Source: an uncultured Nitrosospira sp. (GTDB lineage Bacteria > Nitrospirota > Nitrospiria > Nitrospirales > Nitrospiraceae). From it: a stretch of DNA of 64,000 nt. The notes beneath the pieces are model-generated. The model did not search any database, was not told where the DNA came from, and worked only from the letters and a program-made list of their open reading frames with translations. The position numbers and the translations under genes were made by a program. The DNA lies in contig CAADGK010000133.1 in assembly GCA_900696515.1 (NCBI GenBank), positions 62,001 through 126,000 on the forward strand, in the 5' to 3' direction. Below, piece after piece: positions 56,019 to 64,000 of the stretch. Each line of letters starts with the position of its first letter. The first letter of the stretch is position 1.

Positions 56019-56143
56019 AGGACAGAATCACTCACCGAATGATGATCAATGGGTCAAACAAGCGACGCCGATCCGAACAAGCGGGGCGAAACCTGATTGT
56101 CTATCGGAACCGATTCGCTGTCGATTGATTTCGGAGAAAGAAC

Positions 56144-56175
56144 GGGCTGGATATCTATGTCGAGATATCCAGCCC
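56144..56175 (-). terminator. Hairpin terminator after VPLPA gene 1
   Basis: A 13-bp perfect stem (gggctggatatct 56144-56156, agatatccagccc 56163-56175) with a 6-base loop, 25 bp past the stop of the VPLPA-CTERM gene. On the minus strand it is followed by GTTCTTTCTCC, a weak T-tract. Probably ends the target-gene transcript before the exosortase gene. Confidence 0.7.
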
Positions 56176-56199
56176 CAGTAGCCGGAAACGAGGAGACGT

Positions 56200-56883
56200 C
56201 TAGACCTTGGATGTACGAAGATTTCGCAATCCGCCAGCGCCCAGCCCGACCAACGAGATCAGGCCCGCGCCGAACAGCAGCACCGCCGCCGGCAAGGGCA
56301 CGGCGGTCAGTGTCTGCACAGAACCTAGAACCGTGGCTACCTGATTACCGTTTAAAAAAATAAGTCTCCAACTGCTCCCATCAAATGAGCCCGTAGTAGG
56401 AGGACTTTGCATGTTGTTATTAGCAAATGGAATCTGACTGTCGAGGTCTAGGGAAAACTGGAATGGGACATTGTTACCAATTGAGCCAGTAGGCTCAGTC
56501 TGCAAATGCCACCGGTCCACAAGATCCCCTACACTATTCGGAATCCCCTGGGAAATGCTCACACCATTTCCTAACCCAGTTCCAGATGCCGTGTAGACAA
56601 CGGTGGAACTAGAGTGTGGCAAGAAGTTTAGGCTGAAGCTCTTCACGACACCCGAATAACTCCCGCCTGTCAGAGAAGTGTTATTGTCTATGGTAAAAGA
56701 CCCTCGCACATCTTGGTTGCCCGCTAAGGGAGGCTGTAATAATTTACTGGCGTAACTTACCACTCCAGTAAATTCAAACTGCATGGTCGCAGCCTGAGCT
56801 GCTGTAATGGAGACCATGAGGGAACACATTACTACGGCCGGCAGCATAAATGCTCGTCTAAGCCATCGGTTTATCATGTGCAT
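56200..56883 (-). CDS. VPLPA-CTERM sorted surface protein 1
   Basis: Exported protein of 227 residues. Signal peptide (MHMINRWLRRAFMLPAVV, cleavage after AAQA), a beta-rich middle, and a C-terminal sorting signal: VPLPAA at residue 195, membrane stretch VLLFGAGLISLVGLGAG, then basic RNLR. AGGAG precedes the ATG. No cysteine in the mature part. Related to the next gene in both ends and size. The mature function is unknown; its neighbours indicate it is processed by the adjacent exosortase. Confidence 0.9.
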   Translation of the reverse strand: MHMINRWLRRAFMLPAVVMCSLMVSITAAQAATMQFEFTGVVSYASKLLQPPLAGNQDVRGSFTIDNNTSLTGGSYSGVVKSFSLNFLPHSSSTVVYTASGTGLGNGVSISQGIPNSVGDLVDRWHLQTEPTGSIGNNVPFQFSLDLDSQIPFANNNMQSPPTTGSFDGSSWRLIFLNGNQVATVLGSVQTLTAVPLPAAVLLFGAGLISLVGLGAGGLRNLRTSKV

Positions 56884-56952
56884 ACCACCACTCCTGCTAA
56901 AGGTTGCCGCATCGTTACTCAATTAGGGACACGTAGGAATGGATAACTGTCT

Positions 56953-56969
56953 AGCAAACCACGGGCCAA
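56953..56969 (-). promoter_or_regulatory. Sigma-54 promoter of VPLPA gene 1
   Basis: Minus strand reads TTGGCCCGTGGTTTGCT, matching the -24/-12 consensus TGGCACG-N4-TTGCW with one difference (C for A). The GG and GC pairs are separated by exactly 10 bases. Transcription would start near 56942, about 58 nt before the ATG. Confidence 0.75.
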
Positions 56970-57264
56970 CCTGCAAAACTCCTATGTCGCTGAAAACAAA
57001 GGCAGCAAATAGAGCCTCTCATCGTAGTACTGTGTCAACAATCCTGCAGCACTGTTCAAATATGTGACGACTGCCAGGTGGGACGGAAAAAACTGCCTGC
57101 TCTGTTCTGTCCTCTCGCTCCTCCTGACAACGGAGGGGCCTGCGAAGGCATTAATCGCATCACGTCGAGGGAGCGAAATCTTTCCCTCTCTCTCACGGAA
57201 AACCCGGAAGCTCCTCCTCATCCTCGGCCTCCATGCGGTTGAGGACTTTTCAACACCCTGCAAG

Positions 57265-57313
57265 TAACAGAAAGGGCGTGAGACCTCGGTGAGGTCTCAC
57301 GCCCTTTCTGTTA
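57265..57313 (-). terminator. Perfect 23-bp hairpin after VPLPA gene 2
   Basis: Two 23-base arms (57265-57287 and 57291-57313) are exactly complementary around a GGT loop; the stem contains agggcgtgagacctc. It begins 17 bp past the stop of VPLPA gene 2. The outer arm on the minus strand is T-rich (CCCTTTCTGTTA), in line with a strong terminator or RNA-stabilising structure. Confidence 0.75.
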
Positions 57314-57329
57314 AGGAACAATGTCTTGC

Positions 57330-58043
57330 TTAGACCTGAAATCCTAGCAGATGTCGCCTCCTCCCTGCACCCAAGCCAACCAGGGAAATGAGGCCAATAC
57401 CGAACAGGATAACCGCAGCTGGCAACGGCACAGCCGTCAGACTGTTGATTGATCCAGCATACTCAGCGCCATTTCGACTCATATCCTCAAAAAGGAGATG
57501 CCATCTTCCCGTTACACCTCGTGGATTGATCAGAGTGGAAAAACTTGGCGGATCCTGGAGTGATGTATCAGAAAATAGGCCCCCCATCACACGGTCAAGA
57601 CGAAGTTCAAAACTGACTGGTGCAAACTCCACTGGTGGCGTACCGTTCAGAATCCGGTCACCTGTAACAGCAGTTACCAATTCCCATCGGTCCCCATTAC
57701 TACCGCTCCCAAGATCAATGTTTTTTGAAATCGTGACGGCATTGGCCCCAGATGTGAAGAAGGACCTATGGGTCTGTCCAGGTGATGGTACTAGAATATT
57801 CAGACTGAAGCCTGTTACGGCCCCAGTGTAACCCCCTAGGCTACTGCCCGGCACAGGAGTCAACTGAAAAGAGCCGGTAACTGGAACCGAGCCAAAAACT
57901 GGGTCTAGGTCTAGATCTCCGGTAAATGAAAATGAATGGTTCACCAGGGCTGCATGCACTGCCGTCGTCGGAACCGAGGGGACAAAAGCCGTAACAGCGA
58001 ATAGGATCAATCCCCTTCGAAGCCATTGTTTGAGCATGAACAT
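57330..58043 (-). CDS. VPLPA-CTERM sorted surface protein 2
   Basis: Exported protein of 237 residues, paralogue of the neighbouring gene. Signal peptide (MFMLKQWLRRGLILFAVT, cleavage near VHAAL), beta-rich middle, and the sorting signal VPLPAA at residue 205, stretch VILFGIGLISLVGLGAG and basic RRRH end; the last 33 residues align position by position with those of protein 1. AGGAGG precedes the ATG. A sigma-54 promoter lies 50-80 bp upstream. Function unknown. Confidence 0.9.
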   Translation of the reverse strand: MFMLKQWLRRGLILFAVTAFVPSVPTTAVHAALVNHSFSFTGDLDLDPVFGSVPVTGSFQLTPVPGSSLGGYTGAVTGFSLNILVPSPGQTHRSFFTSGANAVTISKNIDLGSGSNGDRWELVTAVTGDRILNGTPPVEFAPVSFELRLDRVMGGLFSDTSLQDPPSFSTLINPRGVTGRWHLLFEDMSRNGAEYAGSINSLTAVPLPAAVILFGIGLISLVGLGAGRRRHLLGFQV

Positions 58044-58104
58044 ACCCCGGTCCTCCTGGAAATGATTGGCTCGTGACATGAATAACCTGAACGGAGTACG
58101 ACTC

Positions 58105-58121
58105 AGCAATTCACGGGCCAG
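58105..58121 (-). promoter_or_regulatory. Sigma-54 promoter of VPLPA gene 2
   Basis: Minus strand reads CTGGCCCGTGAATTGCTG, again TGGCCCG-N4-TTGCT with correct 10-base spacing between GG and GC. Predicted start near 58094, about 50 nt before the ATG. It shares the same non-consensus C with the promoter of VPLPA gene 1. Confidence 0.75.
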
Positions 58122-58323
58122 CGAGGCGTGAGCTATCTGACTAAAAACTCAGGAAGATGATCGCAATCCACAGGAGCAACGCTTTCCATTTATGTACACC
58201 GGCGTTCAATCTTGTCTACACCCTGCACAAACCTCCAAAAATATTTCCCACTTGTGCGCCATTCCATCGAGCACCTCTGTCTTGAGCTTGAACATGCCAA
58301 GCCATGAGACCCCTGGCACAGCA

Positions 58324-59586
58324 TTATCGAGCAGGAATCGACACTCCTCCAGCTTGAAGGGCGGACCCTCCGCAAACCATCTCAATCACAGAGAAAAGTT
58401 TTCGGGCCAGGACCATGCGATCAAATTGTTCCATCACAAACCTTCTCCCGTTCCTGCCTAATTGCTGACGCAGCTCCATGTCGTGAGAGAGTTCCATCAC
58501 ACGAGCGACCAACTGCTCCACATTTTCAGGCTCAACACAAAGACCAGCCTGAGCGGTCTTGAGCAGCTCCGCACTCTCTCCCTCTACACCCAGAACAATC
58601 GGCTTCGCCATCGCCAGACTTTCAAAAATCTTTGAAGGTATGACGGTCTTGAACAACTCAGACTTTTTGAGGAGAACAAGACTCACGTCTGAAATGGCCC
58701 AGAACTCTGGCATACGATGTTTGGGTTGCTGATCGAGCATCATCACGTTGTTCAACCCCATCGCGTCTCGCATCCGAAGCAGCGCCTGCCGTTCGGCTCC
58801 ATCGCCAACCATCAAGAAGACAATGTTTGGGGAAGCGCTTAACCGACGGGCTGCTTCCAAGATTGTCTCTAAATGGTGGGCCATACCATGGGTCCCAAAA
58901 TAAGAAACGACAAACTTTCCTTTGAGCCCGAGTTCTTCGGCAAGCCCCGGTGCACCATCAACCGGTCTATATTGAGCAAGATCCACCCCGTTTTTGACGA
59001 CACAAATCTTGTTCGCTTCGATACCTTTATTCAGCATGCAGGTTTTGAACGAATCAGTCACTGGCACAATGCGATCGGCTTTTCGATATGCAAACCGCTC
59101 AATCCATTCGAGCATCTTGATAATCGCAGGATTCTTGATAGCACCTACAGCGACAATTGATTCTGGCCAGAGATCCCGAATCTCCAGGACCCACGGAATC
59201 CGTTTCATCTTACTGACGCAGTATCCGGCGAGACCATTAAAGAACTGTGGTGAGGTAGAGAGAACGACATCTGCCTTCGGCAAAAGGAGTGAAATCATGA
59301 TCGCGGAGCACATGTACGAAATGTAGTTCAGCGTTCGTTTGAAGAAACCTTCGTTTGCGGTCACGAAAGTCCAAACCCTCACCACGTTGATCCCGTCTTT
59401 CGTTTCCCGTTGATAGATCCGATTGCGATACCCCTCGTACACTCGTCCTTGAGGATGATTGGGCGCACAGGTGACGACGGTCACGATGTGCCCATCCTTC
59501 ACCCACTGTCGACAATGTTCATAGGTTCTCGTCGCCGGTGCGTTCACCTCTGGCGGGAAGTAATGTGAGAGGAAGAGAATCCGCAT
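58324..59586 (-). CDS. Family 4-type glycosyltransferase (WbuB-like)
   Basis: GT-B fold glycosyltransferase of 420 residues, cytoplasmic, adding a sugar during polysaccharide synthesis. It begins MRILFLSHYFPPEVNAPATR, has VSYFGTHGMAHHLETILEAA near 230 at the nucleotide-binding domain, and the donor-binding KSELFKTVIPSKIFESLAMA motif near 310. Its first 68 bases overlap the end of the heparinase-like gene, so the two are coupled. The donor and acceptor are unknown. Confidence 0.9.
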   Translation of the reverse strand: MRILFLSHYFPPEVNAPATRTYEHCRQWVKDGHIVTVVTCAPNHPQGRVYEGYRNRIYQRETKDGINVVRVWTFVTANEGFFKRTLNYISYMCSAIMISLLLPKADVVLSTSPQFFNGLAGYCVSKMKRIPWVLEIRDLWPESIVAVGAIKNPAIIKMLEWIERFAYRKADRIVPVTDSFKTCMLNKGIEANKICVVKNGVDLAQYRPVDGAPGLAEELGLKGKFVVSYFGTHGMAHHLETILEAARRLSASPNIVFLMVGDGAERQALLRMRDAMGLNNVMMLDQQPKHRMPEFWAISDVSLVLLKKSELFKTVIPSKIFESLAMAKPIVLGVEGESAELLKTAQAGLCVEPENVEQLVARVMELSHDMELRQQLGRNGRRFVMEQFDRMVLARKLFSVIEMVCGGSALQAGGVSIPAR

Positions 59587-61306
59587 GCCTGTGTGTCTCG
59601 GTGTACTGGATCGTCGCTTTTGTGATTCGGTAACTCAGCTGAAGAGGAAGTTCTCCTGAACAAGAAAAGACTAGCACGGGGTTTCTCTGGCTCAAACCAA
59701 ACTCAGGAAAATAGCAACCCGGCTCAACCTCCATCCGACAGGTAGTCGAAGCGTGGATGGTGGCAATGGCTTCGCCGTCGTGTTCTATCCTGATACTGCT
59801 CGCACCTAATTTCGTGATCGCAAACTTGGGGTGAATGTGAACGAAGCTCTCCATACAACGACTTCCCGTTCCTTCCAATATATCTGCAATCATCCAACTA
59901 CCCTTCCCGTCATATGTGACTCGTCTCCTATGGATCGGCTTTCCACTCAGCCTCCGATATCCGTCATGCGCTCCTTCAAACAAGACGGACCCGTCTTCTG
60001 TCTTGTTGATGTGAGCATGAATTGGTCTTGCACGTCGTGCCACCCGAAACACACCCCATACTTCTGATTGCTCCTCGCCATCAACAACGACAGTATTGTG
60101 AGCCCTCGTGCTTCGTATATAGGCCCGCTCCTGACTTGGCTCATAATCAAACACCCCGCTATCAACAACCACCCGCCGTCCATCGATCGCAAGCTCATAG
60201 CTCAGAGTATCGCAATGAGCATGACCCGGCTGGTAGTCTGGACCAACCGGCCCACAGTCAATGATGATCATGTCGTTTGCCTTACGGCAGGCATAATACC
60301 CGCTCGCCGGAAACGAAGTGACCGTCAGACTCGTCGATTGCGGTGGCTGCGTGTATCCAATCACCCGTTCAGCGTAGTCAAATATCTGAGACGGAGCAGG
60401 AGCAATACCGAATGCAGAGTCGTTGAAGAGAGGGATACCTCCGTCCGGTAGACAGATGCCGTTTAAAAAGTCCAGAGCAGTCGTTAGTTTGCCGATAAAC
60501 TTGTTGGTGATCTCATGTGAGATCACCGAGGGTGAGCTCTTGCTGAGATTCAAGATATCGAGATAGTCAACCACACAGATGGAGTGATACATAGGGCTTC
60601 GCTCAAAGTGCCCACCGTCTGGCAGAAACTGTTCCTCAATTTCTTCCTTGAGAATCTCTAAACCTTTTCGAAACCACCGATCCCCATGAGCGCCATGGAA
60701 ATAAAAGCCAGCAAAAAACAGCGCCACGCCATTCTTGAGATAGTGATTCGCCAAGATGTGGTATTCGATGTTCTGTTCCAGCCACAGGGCTTGTTGATAG
60801 AGACTCTCTACCCATTCAGTCTTTGGCAGCCTCTCGCTTTGTTCTTTGGCCAACATACACTCATTGACTAGAAAGAACTTGATCCAGTTAACAAGCCTGA
60901 GCGAGGCTGTATAGGGTTCCCAAGCATCCTCCGTCCCTGGTGGATTGTGCTGGATCCAGTCGCTAATGAGGAAACACTTGTTCTCAAATGAACGCTGTGG
61001 ATCATGGAGATAGTCAAAATAGTGCAGGTTATAGCGCCAGAGCTTCGGCATGTCCTTGCAAACCCAATCAACATTTTGCGACGAAATGCACTTTGACTGC
61101 CTCAGGAAACAGAAATGCGAATCGTCTCCGGTTGGCGTGGAGACTGAAACACCAGGAAGCATTGAGATGACGCCCGAACGCCTTCCGGTGTCGCCTGTTT
61201 TGATTACAGACCGAAACTGCGGAAGGATTCGTCGGCGAAGGAAGTACGCGACCTGTGAAGGACGAAGATACGCGAGCGTCCTAGCATAGAGGCCCAAGCA
61301 CTTCAT
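59519..61306 (-). CDS. Heparinase II/III-family polysaccharide lyase-like protein
   Basis: A 595-residue protein: an (alpha/alpha) toroid domain (LWRYNLHYFDYLHDP, ANHYLKNGVALFFAGFYFHG, GGHFERSPMYHSICVVDYLD) followed by a beta-sandwich with the signature QPGHAHCDTLSYELAIDGRR near 350 and STRAHNTVVVDGEEQSEVWG. These are the family's substrate-cleft residues. No signal peptide is apparent, which is common for such genes in EPS clusters, where they may trim or modify the polymer. It begins 13 bp after the bi-domain oxidoreductase. Confidence 0.88.
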   Translation of the reverse strand: MKCLGLYARTLAYLRPSQVAYFLRRRILPQFRSVIKTGDTGRRSGVISMLPGVSVSTPTGDDSHFCFLRQSKCISSQNVDWVCKDMPKLWRYNLHYFDYLHDPQRSFENKCFLISDWIQHNPPGTEDAWEPYTASLRLVNWIKFFLVNECMLAKEQSERLPKTEWVESLYQQALWLEQNIEYHILANHYLKNGVALFFAGFYFHGAHGDRWFRKGLEILKEEIEEQFLPDGGHFERSPMYHSICVVDYLDILNLSKSSPSVISHEITNKFIGKLTTALDFLNGICLPDGGIPLFNDSAFGIAPAPSQIFDYAERVIGYTQPPQSTSLTVTSFPASGYYACRKANDMIIIDCGPVGPDYQPGHAHCDTLSYELAIDGRRVVVDSGVFDYEPSQERAYIRSTRAHNTVVVDGEEQSEVWGVFRVARRARPIHAHINKTEDGSVLFEGAHDGYRRLSGKPIHRRRVTYDGKGSWMIADILEGTGSRCMESFVHIHPKFAITKLGASSIRIEHDGEAIATIHASTTCRMEVEPGCYFPEFGLSQRNPVLVFSCSGELPLQLSYRITKATIQYTETHRHADSLPLTLLPARGERTGDENL

Positions 61307-61319
61307 GAATAGAAGGCAC

Positions 61320-63452
61320 CTATGTGAGTGAGTCCACGATATCGAAGGTGACTTGCATCACCTCCACGAGGTCGTCCCAAGGAATTGGAGAGCATTCGCC
61401 TTGACGAATTGCATCCACAAAAGCAGCAACGCAAGCCGTCTGTCCCTTGTCCTGGCTCCACAGGTTCATTGTTTGAAACCCGGACCAACCGTAACCACGG
61501 AGTTTTCTGAAGTTGTCTAGCTGCAGCACCTTACCGCCACAAAAAACCTCGAGCTGCTCTTTCGGAAACGATTTATGCCCATTGGAGAAATAGTGGACCG
61601 TGCCAATTGATCCATCCTCAAATCGTAACGTGATCGTGACTTTGTCATCACCCGCCGACATCGCCTGAACAGCAACAATCGGTGAAGCAGCGAGAAACCG
61701 GAGCAGGTCGACAAAATGGCAGCCTTCCCCAATGATCCGCCCTCCTCCGATCGATCGGTCCTGAGTCCAGTGGTCACGGGGAATATGGCCCGCATTAATC
61801 GTCATGACAAAGGTCTTGGGTTCCGCCACTCCATTCAACAACTGTTTCATGCGCTGGACTTGTGGGGCAAATCGACGATTGAACCCAACCATCATGAGCG
61901 GAGACGATGGCTGTTGTCTGATACAAGTGTCATAGACCTGACAGAGTGTCGTCAGTTCTTCTCGCGTGATTGCTAACGGCTTTTCAAGAAACACATGCTT
62001 GCCCGCCTTTAAGGCTTCAGCAGCGAGTGCTGCATGGCTATCGTGCCTCGTCGCGATGATGACAGTATTGTTATCCGGAGATTCAATTACAGTCCTACTA
62101 TCGCTCGTGATTTCAGAAAATCCAAACTTGCTTCCCGCATGAGCAGCACTCACACCTGTGCTACTCGCAACCGTTCTGAAGGCGACTCCTGTCTTCTTAA
62201 AAGCCGGCAACAGCACTTGCGTAGCATAGTTTCCTGCCCCAATGCATCCGACGACCGGGGTAGCAGGAGAACGTTCCCCCTCGAGCGGTTCCTCCAATCT
62301 GGCAATCGTTCTTTGCAGTAATCGACTGTGAGAAAACGTATCTGGTTCAGGATATTGCAAGATAATCCCGAGCGAGGGAGATCGGCTTGCGATCAAATCA
62401 TAGGCGGTCGTAGCCTGCTCGAAGGGAATTCGATGCGAGATGAGTACATCTGTCTGAAGACGGCCATCAGCCAACATATCGAGAACCGCCTCAAAGTTAC
62501 GCTGCTCCGTCCAGCGAACGTAGCCAATAGGATAGTCTTGTCCATTGTCCTCATAGGAGCTGTCGTAGCGCCCAGGTCCGTAGGAGCAGGACACTTGAAA
62601 ACTCAGTTCCTTTTCGTAGAAGTCCGCACGAGAGAGTTCCAGCCCTGTGACCCCGACAAGCACAATGCGCCCTCGTTTCCGACACATTTGTGCCGCTTGA
62701 TGCACCGGCTCATTGCTCTTCGTGGAAGCTGTGATGATCACCGCATCCACACCGCGGCCACGGGAAAAGGCCATCGCAGCCCCTAGCGGATCGGCATTCT
62801 GATTCAGATCAACTGTTTGCGCTCCCAGTTTTTGAGCAAGCGCTAACTTACTGATGTCATAATCCAATCCCAGTACGCGACATCCATGGGCCTTCAACAA
62901 CTGAACGGTCATCAGTCCAATCAGTCCCAGCCCCGTCACCACCACAGCCTCACCCAGAGTTGGCTGAATCAATCGGATTCCTTGTAATCCAATCGCCCCG
63001 ATCACGGTGAATGCCGCAGCCTCATCACTCACGGAATCCGGGACTGTTGCACACAGATTCTTGGGAACGCAGACAATCTCTGCATGTTTGCCGTTCGACG
63101 CTACTCGATCTCCGACTGAAACTCCTGTCACTCCCCGACCAACCTCAAGCACCGCCCCCACATTGCAGTACCCCATCGGCAATGGCTGATCCAGCTTGTT
63201 GCGGACGGCATCCAGCGTCGGCAGCACCCCATCGGTCTTGACCTTGTCGAGAACCATCCGAACTTTCTCCGGCTGCTGACGGGCTTTATCGAGCAGGTTG
63301 GCCTTCCCGAATTCGACGAGCATGCGCTCTGTCCCTACAGAAACCAGAGACCTTGTCGTTCGAATGAGCAGGTGATTCGCCCTAGCTTTTGGGCTTGGGA
63401 TCTCAGCGAGACTGGTCCCTCCAGAGGCAAGGTTTTGCAAGACTTGTTTCAT
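61320..63452 (-). CDS. Bi-domain oxidoreductase (medium-chain dehydrogenase plus Gfo/Idh/MocA)
   Basis: A 710-residue protein with two NAD-type domains. Residues 1-370 are a zinc-type alcohol dehydrogenase-like domain (GYCNVGAVLEVGRGVTGVSV, VVVTGLGLIGLMTVQLLKAH); residues 395-700 are a Gfo/Idh/MocA domain (VVGCIGAGNYATQVLLPAFK, AGKHVFLEKPLAITREEL, GHIPRDHWTQ). Such fusions occur in surface-polysaccharide clusters and probably make a modified sugar. First gene of the heparinase-glycosyltransferase run. Substrate unknown. Confidence 0.9.
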   Translation of the reverse strand: MKQVLQNLASGGTSLAEIPSPKARANHLLIRTTRSLVSVGTERMLVEFGKANLLDKARQQPEKVRMVLDKVKTDGVLPTLDAVRNKLDQPLPMGYCNVGAVLEVGRGVTGVSVGDRVASNGKHAEIVCVPKNLCATVPDSVSDEAAAFTVIGAIGLQGIRLIQPTLGEAVVVTGLGLIGLMTVQLLKAHGCRVLGLDYDISKLALAQKLGAQTVDLNQNADPLGAAMAFSRGRGVDAVIITASTKSNEPVHQAAQMCRKRGRIVLVGVTGLELSRADFYEKELSFQVSCSYGPGRYDSSYEDNGQDYPIGYVRWTEQRNFEAVLDMLADGRLQTDVLISHRIPFEQATTAYDLIASRSPSLGIILQYPEPDTFSHSRLLQRTIARLEEPLEGERSPATPVVGCIGAGNYATQVLLPAFKKTGVAFRTVASSTGVSAAHAGSKFGFSEITSDSRTVIESPDNNTVIIATRHDSHAALAAEALKAGKHVFLEKPLAITREELTTLCQVYDTCIRQQPSSPLMMVGFNRRFAPQVQRMKQLLNGVAEPKTFVMTINAGHIPRDHWTQDRSIGGGRIIGEGCHFVDLLRFLAASPIVAVQAMSAGDDKVTITLRFEDGSIGTVHYFSNGHKSFPKEQLEVFCGGKVLQLDNFRKLRGYGWSGFQTMNLWSQDKGQTACVAAFVDAIRQGECSPIPWDDLVEVMQVTFDIVDSLT

Positions 63453-63845
63453 AAATATCCCGTCTTCCTGGACATCCTCCTTTCAAACTAGTGCTAATCT
63501 GAAACAGTGCTATCGTAACTATCATTTTATCTTCGCGATATAGTTTTTTAAGTTTATGCACTGGGATGGAGAATGTTTTGGGAATGCGGTGCCGAGCGGA
63601 CGCCGCGAGAAGTCAGAACGTTCTTACTTTGGATTGTCTCGAGCTTGTGAGGCCAGACAGAAATCCGAGGTGTATTCTTCTGGTAAATGCTCTTAAATCC
63701 CTCTCCAACGTTCATCACGCTGGCAGACCATGCCTAGGACACATCGGGACGGATAATTCTGCGGTCAACTATTCAGAGAGACCTTGCGGTCTTGAACTGC
63801 TGTCGTTTTCATCTGAGACATCACCCCAGGATGAGAGAAGAGTTT
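63453..63845. other. Intergenic region, no gene seen
   Basis: About 390 bp upstream of the bi-domain oxidoreductase gene and downstream of the partial acyltransferase gene. It is A+T-richer than the flanking genes (for example the tract near 63520-63555). A 108-codon plus-strand frame here has no ribosome binding site and no family features and was not called. Confidence 0.4.
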
Positions 63846-64000
63846 TCACAGAGATGCACTGGCATGAAGGTCAACCTCACGATTGCCCTTGAATGAAATT
63901 ATCCGAAATCCGGGATCTAAGACAACAATAGCGTTATCTGGAACATCTTTGTAGACAACAGCATTGGCCCCTACTTTCACATTATTCCCCACACGGATTT
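63846..64000 (-). CDS. Hexapeptide-repeat acyltransferase (3' end only)
   Basis: Only the last 50 or so residues are in the window: [20 protein letters not shown] then [20 protein letters not shown] and a short tail to the TGA. The left-handed beta-helix hexapeptide pattern ([18 protein letters not shown]) is that of serine acetyltransferase-like and sugar O-acetyltransferases. Position in the polysaccharide region favours a sugar acetyltransferase over CysE. The 5' part lies beyond the window. Confidence 0.8.
   Translation of the reverse strand, partial: IRVGNNVKVGANAVVYKDVPDNAIVVLDPGFRIISFKGNREVDLHASASL

Larger units (their letters stand above)
56884..57329. other. Region between the two VPLPA genes
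   Basis: Holds the sigma-54 promoter of VPLPA gene 1 and the 23-bp hairpin after VPLPA gene 2, both listed separately. A 93-codon frame (56982-57263, minus) lacks a ribosome binding site and family features. The right end reads cttttcaacaccctgc (57247-57262), reminiscent of the termini of the element at 12769 and 35045, so part of this region may be a degenerate repeat. Confidence 0.4.

Noticed and set aside
56982-57263. A 93-codon minus-strand frame between the VPLPA genes
   Set aside because: Very basic, low-complexity composition, no ribosome binding site, and it overlaps the sequence resembling repeat ends.
63566-63892. A 108-codon plus-strand frame
   Set aside because: No ribosome binding site or motif, and its end runs antisense to the acyltransferase gene.

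Overview
The window looks like chromosomal DNA of a Nitrospira-like bacterium (phylum Nitrospirota). That placement is inference from gene content: a hemE-hemH-hemY order, a two-subunit pyruvate carboxylase, citrate synthase, class II fumarase and an ACT-domain malic enzyme side by side, and an exosortase/VPLPA-CTERM export system. No rRNA or tRNA gene, CRISPR array or intact insertion sequence was found. The DNA is moderately GC-rich and densely coded on both strands.

Positions 1-9,850 carry the end of heme synthesis (hemE, hemH, and hemY cut by the window edge), an acyl-CoA desaturase with a clear sigma-70 promoter, an EamA transporter, several small conserved proteins including a 58-residue one, a run of exported proteins (PstS-like, IPT/TIG, HMA-like) and a sugar nucleotidyltransferase. 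Positions 9,988-19,150 hold an outer-membrane protein, pyruvate carboxylase subunits A and B, a lipoprotein hydrolase, a lipid-anchored thiol peroxidase without its resolving cysteine, soluble transhydrogenase SthA, and a TenA-SemiSWEET pair.

Positions 19,600-29,450 contain two toxin-antitoxin pairs (ParE-type and PIN-type), Tex, an NlpC/P60 lipoprotein, fumarase, a metallophosphoesterase, and a rearrangement scar where a remnant of a REP-associated tyrosine transposase abuts a 5'-truncated FadL-type porin. Positions 29,500-43,850 hold Hsp20, citrate synthase, RNase D, a J-domain protein, malic enzyme, a 1,226-residue fusion of a thioredoxin/DUF255 protein with an aldo/keto reductase, an OmpA-type lipoprotein, Ppx/GppA and SixA.

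Positions 43,900-64,000 are one large surface-polysaccharide and protein-sorting region, almost all on the minus strand: TPR protein, ExeA-like ATPase, tyrosine-kinase-type ATPase, chain-length protein, outer-membrane barrel, Wza-like export protein, PrsT TPR lipoprotein, a polyprenyl-phosphate sugar transferase, and an EpsI-fused exosortase of the XrtD type. Two VPLPA-CTERM target proteins follow, each with a near-consensus sigma-54 promoter, then a glycosyltransferase, a heparinase-type lyase, a bi-domain oxidoreductase and the end of a hexapeptide acyltransferase. The likely combined role is to build an exopolysaccharide and sort VPLPA-tagged proteins to the cell surface, with the tagged proteins under sigma-54 control.

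Intergenic spaces carry several families of long imperfect palindromes built from short repeated words, and two copies of a palindromic element with about 22-bp terminal inverted repeats, one of which supplies the stop codon of the pyruvate carboxylase A gene.
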